From contig JAIRNQ010000236.1 of the NCBI GenBank assembly GCA_031257955.1, forward strand, positions 1-5,716: a DNA stretch of 5,716 nucleotides, in the 5' to 3' direction. Shown here piece after piece: positions 1 through 4,853 of this stretch (position 1 is the first letter of the stretch; the number at the start of each line of letters is the position of its first letter). The translations under genes were made by a program, and so were the position numbers. Origin of the DNA: Deltaproteobacteria bacterium (GTDB taxonomy: Bacteria > Desulfobacterota > Desulfarculia > Adiutricales > Adiutricaceae). Below the pieces are notes generated by a model. The model did no database searches and was not told the origin of the DNA. It saw only the letters and a list, made by a program, of their open reading frames with translations.

Positions 1-990
1 GCCGCCATCGTCGGCAAACAGGAGGCCTGGTCGCACCTTAGGCCGGTATCCTTGGGCCTGAGGCATTTACTTCAGCCCATTTTGGAGATAAGCCAACTGG
101 CCGAGGAAGCCGGACTGGATCCGGCCGCGGTCCTGAAAGCCCAAACTTTTCTGATTGTCGGCGCCGAAGAGAGGATCGAGGCCATGGCCGCCGAGGCGGT
201 CGGGGTCCTCTCCAAGGTCCTGCCCCTGGAAAACGTCTGGCTCATGGCCCAGCCCTCTTTCCATGGCCTGGACAAAAAACCGGGCGGGCAGTGGGCTTTT
301 GACCCCTCCTCGCCCAAACGCCTTCACAACCACGGACACATGGCCATGCAAAAGGCCATGGACCGGCAGGTCTATCGCCTGGACGAGTCCGGAAAGCGCC
401 ATTATTTCAGCCGGGAAGATTTTCACCAAAGACTGGCCGATTTCGAGGATCTGATCTCCAACAACATCGAGGATCTCGATTACCTCAACAACGCCGTGGA
501 TTTGAACGTCTTGGGCTTGGCCGTCCGGCTGGGTCGCTCCGGTTATGGCATGATGATGGAGATAAACCTACAAAACCGCCAGCACCCGGTTAAGGGGGGC
601 ATGTGCGCCCACGATCCGGCGCTCGAACGGGACGTGGTCATAGAAAGCTTCAGTTTGAGAAACGTCCCGCCCAAAGACATCCATTACCTGAACAAAAACA
701 TGAACCATTACATGCGACCGGCCATAGTCATGGATCGCTTGATCGACGCAGGCTTGGGCATGCCGGTGGTGGTCTATGACGACAAGGTCTACTTCCAGCC
801 GGTACAGGGAGACATAAATTTTTTGGTAAAGACGGCTTACTTTACCCGGGCCCAGGACAAAGAACTCAATTCCTTAAAATACCCCTCCGACATCCCCGCC
901 GCCCTGGCCGCCATGGCCGTTCAGGACAAAAACCCCCGCTTCGAGGCCCTGGCCTACCCGGAGGCGGCCAAGCCCAGCCTCTACGCTTAG
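1..990 (+). CDS. UDPGP-type uridylyltransferase-like protein, C-terminal part (5' end off window)
   Basis: The frame is open from base 1 to a TAG at 988-990, giving 329 residues. The TTG at 52 is only an internal Leu codon, because the frame runs on upstream of it without a stop, so the true start lies off the left edge. The product resembles the C-terminal half of UTP:glucose-1-phosphate uridylyltransferases and relatives, which make UDP-sugars from UTP and a sugar-1-phosphate in the cytoplasm. Landmarks in family order are HNHGHMAM at 325-348 (a counterpart of the PGGHGD-type loop), SNNIEDLD followed by AVDLNVL at 457-513 (the family's SN.DNLGATVDLNIL), VKGG at 589-600, and NKNMNH at 691-708 followed by a MPVVVYD strand (the family's NTNNLW...MPVIVN). 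The N-terminal nucleotide-binding LAGG loop would be off window. The match is by motif order only and divergent, so the substrate is unknown. No signal peptide or membrane segment is visible in the part seen. It converges on the methyltransferase gene and is not part of the sulfur operon. Confidence 0.55.
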   Translation, partial: AAIVGKQEAWSHLRPVSLGLRHLLQPILEISQLAEEAGLDPAAVLKAQTFLIVGAEERIEAMAAEAVGVLSKVLPLENVWLMAQPSFHGLDKKPGGQWAFDPSSPKRLHNHGHMAMQKAMDRQVYRLDESGKRHYFSREDFHQRLADFEDLISNNIEDLDYLNNAVDLNVLGLAVRLGRSGYGMMMEINLQNRQHPVKGGMCAHDPALERDVVIESFSLRNVPPKDIHYLNKNMNHYMRPAIVMDRLIDAGLGMPVVVYDDKVYFQPVQGDINFLVKTAYFTRAQDKELNSLKYPSDIPAALAAMAVQDKNPRFEALAYPEAAKPSLYA

Positions 991-999
991 CCGGTCCGA

Positions 1000-1018
1000 C
1001 CATGGGCCCGGCCCATGG
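1000..1018. terminator. Inverted repeat between convergent genes, possible bidirectional terminator
   Basis: A perfect 8-bp inverted repeat (CCATGGGC, three-base loop, GCCCATGG) sits ten bases after the stop of the rightward gene and 23 bases after the stop of the leftward methyltransferase gene. A second short one (AACCGG, two bases, CCGGTT) lies at 1029-1042 and reaches into the methyltransferase stop codon. The place fits a shared transcription end for two convergent genes. Neither strand carries a T-run after the stem, so it is not a textbook intrinsic terminator. A role in termination or 3'-end protection is inferred. Confidence 0.3.
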
Positions 1019-1040
1019 CCGAACCCGGAACCGGACCCGG

Positions 1041-1823
1041 TTAAGGGTTCTTTCTCTCCCAGACGATTAAATCCACGAAATAGGGCGTGTCGAAGACGTA
1101 GGCCCCGGCCCCGTCCCGGGCGGCCGGATCCCAGAAGTCGGCCAAGCACTGGTCCAGAAAGGCCGGGTCGGGATCGCCGACCCCGTAGTCGTTGAGCATG
1201 GTATGGCACCAGTGTAGGGCCTCCTGGCGGTCGTAAATGATCGTCCAGGTGCCTTCCAGGGGGTAGCCGGCGAAGCCATGCCCGTTGTCCTTTAGCCATT
1301 TTTCCATGTCGGGCCCACTGTTGAAGAGCTTGCGCTCGACTTGGTAGCGCTCCATGAGCCGGGGCATGGGACCGGGCGCCACGTAGTCGATAAAGCCCAG
1401 GTAGATGGCCGCCTCTTGGGCCGACTCCAGCAACCAGCGTCTGGAATCGTCGTCCCGTAAGGCCGGGCACATGGAGGCGAAGGTCAGATCGAAGCGTTGG
1501 GCCGGCCGGTATTCGTTTATGGGTTTGACTACGTATTCGACGTTGGCGAGACCGAGATTGATGGCGTCGGCTTGGGAGATGGCCAGCATTTGGTCTGAGA
1601 CGTCCAGGGCCACCACCCGCTTGGCCTTCTTGGCTATTTTTAGGGTGAACTGGCCGCTTCCGGCCCCCACGTCCAAGACGGTCTTGCCGGCAAAGGAAAG
1701 GCCGTGGGCCTCGACGGCGGCCAGGACCCGGTCGGCGTAGCAACCGGCCGTTTCGTTGTAACGGGGGAAGGTGGATGCCCTTCGGTTCCAAAAATCAACC
1801 AGTTCGTCGGGGGTTTTTTCCAT
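1041..1823 (-). CDS. Class I SAM-dependent methyltransferase
   Basis: A 260-residue soluble protein with a Rossmann-type S-adenosylmethionine fold. Motif I, VLDVGAGSGQFT, lies at about residues 49-60. The acidic ribose-binding residue is D74 in VVALDVSDQML, and the RFDLTFASM strand follows near residues 110-118. The C-terminal ~100 residues (DMEKWL, GTWTIIYDRQEALHWCH, FVDLIVWERK) probably form the substrate-binding part, and I do not recognise their specificity. I chose the ATG at 1821-1823 because AGTGAGG lies upstream with GAGG at 1836-1839, 12 bases away. An in-frame GTG at 1839-1841 overlaps that Shine-Dalgarno sequence and has none of its own. The gene is last in the leftward array, 91 bp after the protease gene, with GC-rich inverted repeats between them. 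It may be co-transcribed with the sulfur genes, but nothing in the protein ties it to sulfur metabolism. Confidence 0.85.
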   Translation of the reverse strand: MEKTPDELVDFWNRRASTFPRYNETAGCYADRVLAAVEAHGLSFAGKTVLDVGAGSGQFTLKIAKKAKRVVALDVSDQMLAISQADAINLGLANVEYVVKPINEYRPAQRFDLTFASMCPALRDDDSRRWLLESAQEAAIYLGFIDYVAPGPMPRLMERYQVERKLFNSGPDMEKWLKDNGHGFAGYPLEGTWTIIYDRQEALHWCHTMLNDYGVGDPDPAFLDQCLADFWDPAARDGAGAYVFDTPYFVDLIVWERKNP

Positions 1824-1835
1824 GTAAACGCATTG

Positions 1836-1841
1836 CCTCAC
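1836..1841 (-). promoter_or_regulatory. Shine-Dalgarno of the methyltransferase gene
   Basis: GTGAGG on the minus strand precedes the ATG at 1823 by 12 bases. Its GTG is also the alternative in-frame start, so the site decides for the downstream ATG. Confidence 0.45.
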
Positions 1842-1872
1842 TTTCGGGGTGGGATTGGGCGCCCCGGTATTG

Positions 1873-1899
1873 GCCCCGGCGCCGGGGGTGCCCCGGGGC
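1873..1899 (-). other. GC-rich inverted repeats between protease and methyltransferase genes
   Basis: GCCCCGG at 1873-1879 pairs with CCGGGGC at 1893-1899 (7 bp, 13-base loop). Inside the same stretch lie a 14-base perfect palindrome (CCCCGGCGCCGGGG, 1874-1887) and a 10-base one (1890-1899). The RNA could therefore fold in several alternative ways. No T-run follows on the minus strand. It could weaken read-through into the methyltransferase gene or protect the mRNA end of the sulfur genes; either role is inferred. Confidence 0.3.
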
Positions 1900-1914
1900 T
1901 TTCCGGGGAATTGT

Positions 1915-2337
1915 TTACATTATAACCAATTCTTCCTCGACGGACACGGTCTGGCCTTCCCGGTCGGCCAGGCCAAAGGATTTTAGGACCGGCTGGCGCT
2001 CGGCCAGGCTTAGGATCAGGTAGCTGGCCTTGGGGTCACGATAGAGCGAGAGATCCTCGCCCGAGGGCCGGGCCGGGGTTTCCGGGTGGGAGTGGTAGTT
2101 GCCAAGGGGGGTCAGGCCTTCCTCCCGCAAGGCCTTTATGGCCAGAAGCTGTTCGCGGGGGTCGACGGCGAAGCGTTCGCGGCTTTGGTGGACGTTTTTG
2201 AGGGGCACGGCCCGAGTGACGGCCTTTAGATCGCCTTCGAGGCCGCCGGCGATTAGGCCGCAGGCCTCCAGGGGGAACTGCTGGCGGGCGTGGTCGACCA
2301 TGGTCTGGAAGGCGTCCCGGGTCAAGGTTATTTTCAT
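1915..2337 (-). CDS. hcyD: JAMM/M67-family metalloprotease (HcyD / Mec+ type)
   Basis: A 140-residue single-domain zinc metalloprotease of the Mov34/MPN/PAD-1 (M67) class. The complete JAMM signature is present. Counted from an alternative GTG start three codons upstream, it is Glu27 in FPLEACG, His85 and His87 in NYHSHP, then exactly seven residues to Ser95, two more and Asp98. FAVDP (59-63) is also typical of the family. The size matches stand-alone bacterial Mec+/HcyD enzymes. Those enzymes cut just after the diglycine of a ubiquitin-like sulfur carrier, either removing a C-terminal cap or releasing an attached amino acid. The carrier gene two places upstream encodes a protein with residues beyond its glycines, an obvious candidate substrate. 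I prefer the ATG at 2335-2337, which has a GGTGA seven bases upstream; the GTG at 2344-2346 would add three residues and has no clear ribosome site. It follows the E1 gene by 70 bp. The hcyD name rests on context; mec is the alternative. Confidence 0.85.
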   Translation of the reverse strand: MKITLTRDAFQTMVDHARQQFPLEACGLIAGGLEGDLKAVTRAVPLKNVHQSRERFAVDPREQLLAIKALREEGLTPLGNYHSHPETPARPSGEDLSLYRDPKASYLILSLAERQPVLKSFGLADREGQTVSVEEELVIM

Positions 2338-2367
2338 GGCGGTCACCGATTTGGGGCCGACGGGCCA

Positions 2368-2386
2368 GGGGCCGCCGGACGGCCCC
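2368..2386 (-). other. Intergenic hairpin between E1 and protease genes
   Basis: A perfect 7-bp stem (GGGGCCG with CGGCCCC) and five-base loop lies in the 70-bp gap between the two genes. On the minus strand a T-rich stretch precedes it rather than follows it, so it does not look like an intrinsic terminator of the operon. An mRNA processing or stability role is inferred. Confidence 0.3.
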
Positions 2387-2407
2387 GGGAAAAACGAAAC
2401 GGCTTGG

Positions 2408-3217
2408 TTAAGGCGCTTTTAGATCGCAGGCCGCCAGTTCGTAGTCCTGGGGCTCGGTTATGGTGGGGTTTTGGCCGCAGACCGGACAACTGGGCCGGGA
2501 GGGGACTTTGATTTTGCGAAAGTCCATGGTCAGGGCGTCAAAGACCAACAGGGCCCCGGTTAGGGGTTGGCCCATGCCGGTTAGGCACTTGATGGCCTCG
2601 AGGGCCTGGAGGCAACCGATGACCCCGGCCATGGCCCCGATGACCCCGGCTTGGCGGCAAGTGGGCACGGCCTCCGGGGGCGGGGGTTTTAGGAAAATAC
2701 AGCGGTAGCAGGGCCCCTGGCCGGGGAGGTAGGTGGTCAGCTGGCCCTGGAAGCGGATGATGCCGGCGTGGGAGAAGGGTTTTTGGCTAAGGACGCAGGC
2801 GTCGTTGATTAAAAACTTGGCCGGGAAGTTATCGGTGCCGTCCAGGACGAAGTCGTAGCCGGCTATGAGATCGAGGACGTTGTCGGCTTTCACCGGCCCC
2901 CGGTGGAGGTTAACGTTTACCTCCGGGTTTAGGGCGGCGATGGTCTCGGCCCCGGACTCGACCTTGGCCTTGCCCACGTCGGCGGTGGAGTGCAGGATTT
3001 GGCGCTGGAGGTTGGAGAGATCGACCACGTCGCCGTCGGCCAGACCGATGGTGCCCACCCCGGCCGCGGCCAAGTACATGGCCGCCGGGGAACCCAAGCC
3101 CCCGGCCCCGACGATAAGCGCCTTCGCGGCCATGAGCTTCTTTTGGCCCTTGGTCCCGAACTCCTTGAGGATGATGTGCCGGCTATAGCGCTCTAATTGT
3201 TGGTCGGTGAAGGCCAT
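2408..3217 (-). CDS. hcyF: ThiF/MoeB/HesA-family E1-like adenylyltransferase (HcyF type)
   Basis: A 269-residue E1-like enzyme that uses ATP to adenylate the C-terminal glycine of a ThiS/MoaD-like carrier, readying it for sulfur. All landmarks are present: N-terminal RYSRHIIL (10-17), the nucleotide loop GAGGLGSP (37-44), DGDVVDLSNLQRQ (61-73), Lys85, and DGTDNF (126-131) with the conserved Asp129. The zinc cysteines are C170/C173 in CYRC and C244/C247 in CPVC. Cys187 in the PTCRQAGV loop lies where ThiF and MoeB carry their conserved cysteine. Length agrees with MoeB/ThiF, and there is no rhodanese domain. The ATG at 3215-3217 has GGGAGG nine bases upstream and overlaps the carrier gene by 25 bp, suggesting translational coupling and a matched pair. 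Carrier, protease and sulfite reductase neighbours point to amino-acid sulfur assimilation rather than thiamine or molybdopterin. No thiamine or molybdopterin genes are in the window, but fold alone cannot exclude those uses. Confidence 0.88.
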   Translation of the reverse strand: MAFTDQQLERYSRHIILKEFGTKGQKKLMAAKALIVGAGGLGSPAAMYLAAAGVGTIGLADGDVVDLSNLQRQILHSTADVGKAKVESGAETIAALNPEVNVNLHRGPVKADNVLDLIAGYDFVLDGTDNFPAKFLINDACVLSQKPFSHAGIIRFQGQLTTYLPGQGPCYRCIFLKPPPPEAVPTCRQAGVIGAMAGVIGCLQALEAIKCLTGMGQPLTGALLVFDALTMDFRKIKVPSRPSCPVCGQNPTITEPQDYELAACDLKAP

Positions 3218-3423
3218 GGCCGCCCGCCTCCCATAAAATACAAAAACTCTATGTGGTCGCCCTCGACCAAAACCCGCCTGGATTCCAGGGGGCCGTCGAC
3301 GAACTCGTCGTTTACGGCCACGGTCACGTACTCGGGGTTTTGGACTTTTTCCTCGGCCAACAGCTCGGCCACGGTCAGATCGTCCTTAAAGTTCTTCGTT
3401 TCCCCGCCTATGGTCAGTTTCAT
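3193..3423 (-). CDS. hcyS: ThiS/MoaD-like sulfur carrier protein with C-terminal tail beyond Gly-Gly-Gly (HcyS type)
   Basis: A 76-residue beta-grasp (ubiquitin-like) sulfur carrier. MKLTIGGE starts the first strand, LTVAELLAEE (16-25) is the typical helix, YVTVAVNDEFV (32-42) and VLVEGDHIEFLYFMGGG (51-67) are the classic ThiS-like strands and end. Such carriers take sulfur as a thiocarboxylate on the last glycine. Here the frame continues after Gly65-Gly66-Gly67 with RPWPSPTNN (68-76) before the TAG at 3193-3195, so the translated form cannot be activated until trimmed. The ATG at 3421-3423 has GAGG five bases upstream and is the only sensible start. The last 25 bp overlap the E1 gene in another frame. 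With a JAMM protease in the same array, the arrangement matches the capped HcyS carriers rather than ThiS or MoaD, which normally end at Gly-Gly. The family is sure; the hcyS name is from context. Confidence 0.87.
   Translation of the reverse strand: MKLTIGGETKNFKDDLTVAELLAEEKVQNPEYVTVAVNDEFVDGPLESRRVLVEGDHIEFLYFMGGGRPWPSPTNN
3227..3232 (-). promoter_or_regulatory. Shine-Dalgarno of the E1 gene inside the glycine codons of the carrier gene
   Basis: GGGAGG on the minus strand lies nine bases before the E1 start at 3217. It is formed by the end of the Met64 codon and the Gly65-Gly66 codons of the carrier (ATG GGA GGC), so the functional carrier end and the ribosome site of its activating enzyme share the same bases. 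Confidence 0.75.
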
Positions 3424-3455
3424 GGTACCCTCGCGAAAGTGCCGCGGGACCGGGC

Positions 3456-3470
3456 GGCCCCCTCGGGGCC
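3456..3470 (-). other. Intergenic GC hairpin between TusA-like and carrier genes
   Basis: A 6-bp perfect stem (GGCCCC with GGGGCC) and three-base loop lies in the 63-bp gap, within a longer GC-only stretch that allows other foldings. There is no T-run on the minus strand. A role in mRNA stability is possible but unproven. Confidence 0.25.
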
Positions 3471-3486
3471 GGCCGGGCCCAGGGCC

Positions 3487-3744
3487 TTAGTCTTGGCCTT
3501 TCTCGACCAGTAGATCGTATGTCCCGTCGCCGTTGTCGGTCAGGCCCAGGACCCGGTGCCCGTCGTCTTTGAGGCTCCTGGGGACGTTACGGATGGGCTC
3601 ACCGTCGCTCAGACGAATGGAAAGTATCTGGCCCGGTTCCAGAACGTCCAGGGCCACCTTGGCTTTCACGAAGGTCATGGGACAGACCGCGTCTGTTACG
3701 TCCACCCCGGCGTGGGGCGTGGGGAGTCGTCGTTTCTCGCTCAA
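3487..3744 (-). CDS. TusA/SirA/YedF-family sulfur-transfer protein
   Basis: A small protein of 85 residues with the TusA fold. Strand VDVTDAVCPMTFVKAKVAL (14-32) carries the active Cys21 at the start of the first helix, followed by EPGQILSIRLSDGEP (36-50), the RNVPRSLKDDGHRVL helix (52-66) and a C-terminal strand. TusA proteins carry persulfide sulfur on this cysteine and hand it to partners. The usual CPxP motif here reads C-P-M-T, so the second proline is missing; the conserved Cys and first Pro remain. The start is a TTG at 3742-3744. It is supported by GGGAG seven bases upstream and by the absence of an ATG or GTG near the expected N-terminus. It lies 74 bp after the sulfite reductase gene and 63 bp before the carrier gene, so it probably takes part in sulfur handling between sulfide formation and carrier loading. 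That role is inferred from place alone. Confidence 0.85.
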   Translation of the reverse strand: MSEKRRLPTPHAGVDVTDAVCPMTFVKAKVALDVLEPGQILSIRLSDGEPIRNVPRSLKDDGHRVLGLTDNGDGTYDLLVEKGQD

Positions 3745-3751
3745 TGTCGTT

Positions 3752-3756
3752 CTCCC
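3752..3756 (-). promoter_or_regulatory. Shine-Dalgarno supporting the TTG start of the TusA-like gene
   Basis: GGGAG on the minus strand is seven bases upstream of the TTG at 3744. It is the main evidence for a non-ATG start. Confidence 0.6.
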
Positions 3757-3762
3757 GAACGG

Positions 3763-3786
3763 CCCCGGCCCAAGGAGTGGCCGGGG
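3763..3786 (-). other. Intergenic hairpin between sulfite reductase and TusA-like genes
   Basis: Eight contiguous G-C pairs (CCCCGGCC with GGCCGGGG) enclose an eight-base loop in the 74-bp gap. It is the strongest stem between these genes. No T-run follows on the minus strand, and the next gene's ribosome site begins only seven bases after the stem, so attenuation or 3'-end protection of the upstream message is more plausible than full termination. Confidence 0.35.
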
Positions 3787-3818
3787 TCCGGAGGTTGGCT
3801 AAGCCAAAAGGCCTAGGC

Positions 3819-4715
3819 CTAGGCCGCGGCCCCGGCTTGGCTCGGGGCCGGGCTTGGGGCCAGAACCGCGGCCTGTACGGCGTTTTTCAGTTCCTCCCAG
3901 CCGGTCCGCTCGATGGCGGCCAGGAAGCGCTCGCCGGGGTTCCCGTGGAGCTTGAAAAAATCCAGCGCGGCGTCGGCGGCCCGGAAGACGGTCTCCAGGT
4001 CGGTCTGGATGCCAATGATATGTTTTCCCGTGTAGATGCGGTTACCGAAGAGGCCGCCGAAGGAAAGGATATAGCCGCTTTGGCCCTTCCAGGCGTCGGA
4101 GGGGCAGGATTTGACGCAGCGGCCGCAGTGGTTGCACTTGGAAGGATCGAGGCGGATCTCGTCGTCGCTGGCGAAGATGGCCCCCTCGCGGCAAACCTTG
4201 GCGCAGATACCGCAATAGACGCAGGGTTGCTCTTGCCACTCAATGACGTAGCCTCCCTTTATGCCCAAGTCGTTCTCCTCGGCCTTGAGGCAGTTGTTTT
4301 GGCAGCCGGTTATCCCAAACTTAAACTTGTGCGGGAGTTCCCGGCCAAAGTAGCGATCGGAGATGGCCTTGGCCAAGGCCAGGGTGTCGACGCAGCCGTG
4401 GGGGCAGACCTCGGATCCCTGGCAAGCGGTGACCGTCCTGACCCGGGGGCCGCAAATGCCCGTGTCCACGCTGCCCGCGGCCAGGGATTCTTTGACCGTC
4501 TCGATGTCCTTAAGCTCGATGAAGGGGATCTCCAGACCCTGGCGGGAGGTCAGGTGAACGTGGCCGACGCCATGGCGATCGGCCACCTCGGCGATGGTCC
4601 TGAGTTGGCCGGTGGTCAGGTTACCCCCCACCACCTTTATTCGAAGCGAAAAGCGGTCCTTCTGCACTTGGCGCATAAAACCGCCGGCTTTTAAGGCTTT
4701 GTAATCGGTAGTCAT
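3819..4715 (-). CDS. Compact siroheme sulfite reductase with two inserted [4Fe-4S] ferredoxin motifs
   Basis: A 298-residue cytoplasmic enzyme of the nitrite/sulfite reductase family, expected to reduce sulfite to sulfide with six electrons. An N-terminal ferredoxin-like half (about 14-80) ends in HLTSRQGLEIPF (54-65), the siroheme-contacting region with Arg58. The coupled siroheme-[4Fe-4S] site is complete: C98-x5-C104 and C138-x3-C142. Two ferredoxin cluster motifs follow, C165/C168/C171/C175 and C194/C197/C200/C204, each C-x2-C-x2-C-x3-C. The protein is much shorter than CysI and closest in layout to single-subunit small or AsrC/Fsr-like sulfite reductases of anaerobes. The C-terminus is a low-complexity Ala/Pro tail. 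Context with CysN and the carrier system argues for an assimilatory role rather than respiratory DsrAB. The ATG at 4713-4715 is assumed, although GGGAGG (4730-4735) lies 14 bases upstream. An in-frame ATT at 4719-4721 would be at eight bases and add two residues. No separate reductase subunit is in the window. Confidence 0.9.
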   Translation of the reverse strand: MTTDYKALKAGGFMRQVQKDRFSLRIKVVGGNLTTGQLRTIAEVADRHGVGHVHLTSRQGLEIPFIELKDIETVKESLAAGSVDTGICGPRVRTVTACQGSEVCPHGCVDTLALAKAISDRYFGRELPHKFKFGITGCQNNCLKAEENDLGIKGGYVIEWQEQPCVYCGICAKVCREGAIFASDDEIRLDPSKCNHCGRCVKSCPSDAWKGQSGYILSFGGLFGNRIYTGKHIIGIQTDLETVFRAADAALDFFKLHGNPGERFLAAIERTGWEELKNAVQAAVLAPSPAPSQAGAAA

Positions 4716-4729
4716 GGAAATGGAACGTG

Positions 4730-4735
4730 CCTCCC
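4730..4735 (-). promoter_or_regulatory. Shine-Dalgarno upstream of the sulfite reductase gene, unusual spacing
   Basis: GGGAGG is a strong site, but it is 14 bases from the ATG at 4715 and eight bases from an in-frame ATT at 4721. Either the spacing is long or a rare ATT start is used. Confidence 0.45.
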
Positions 4736-4827
4736 TTGGTTGGTCTCGGCCTCTCCCCGCGGCGGTGATTGGCCGTCCCGGCTTTTACCCGGCCGGGCTT
4801 GAATGGATCCCTCATGTCGCGTCGCCG

Positions 4828-4845
4828 CTGGCCTTCCCCGGCCAG
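4828..4845 (-). other. Hairpin just after the cysN stop
   Basis: A 6-bp perfect stem (CTGGCC with GGCCAG) and six-base loop begins eight bases after the cysN stop, in the 138-bp gap before the sulfite reductase gene. The rest of the gap holds a second weak stem (4777-4782 with 4792-4797). There is no T-run and no clear promoter. I see no gene in the gap. Confidence 0.25.
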
Positions 4846-4853
4846 GGTGGACC

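Noticed and set aside
52..54. TTG start for the leftmost gene and GTG at 5702 as start for the rightmost gene
   Set aside because: Both frames remain open to the window edges, and the CysN residues upstream of the GTG match the family, so both genes are partial.
1000..1042. Canonical rho-independent terminator between the convergent genes
   Set aside because: The stems are good but neither strand has a following T-run, so only a weak terminator-like call was made.
874..1791. Leftward open frame of 305 codons overlapping the methyltransferase
   Set aside because: It is an Arg/Gly/Pro-rich product in a shifted frame of a clear SAM methyltransferase, and also runs into the convergent gene.
2408..3423. 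Thiamine (ThiS/ThiF) or molybdopterin (MoaD/MoeB) assignment of the carrier and E1 genes
   Set aside because: The fold fits, but the carrier has a tail beyond glycine, a JAMM protease follows, and the neighbours are sulfate-assimilation genes. No thiamine or molybdopterin gene is in the window. The alternative is kept as a caveat in the entries.
3810..3825. Short tandem palindrome GGCCTAGGCCTAGGCC at the end of the sulfite reductase gene
   Set aside because: It is only two and a half units of a six-base repeat, mostly a by-product of Ala codons and the TAG stop; there is no sign of a mobile or regulatory element.
3744..4694. Long rightward open frame of 316 codons opposite the sulfite reductase gene
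   Set aside because: The opposite strand encodes all 12 cluster cysteines of a known family. The rightward product is Ala/Gly/Val/Leu-rich with no motif, as expected of an antisense frame in GC-rich DNA.
4621..4815. Small leftward ORF of 64 codons in the cysN-sulfite reductase gap
   Set aside because: It lacks a convincing ribosome site, is rich in Arg/Gly/Lys and overlaps the start of the reductase gene in another frame.
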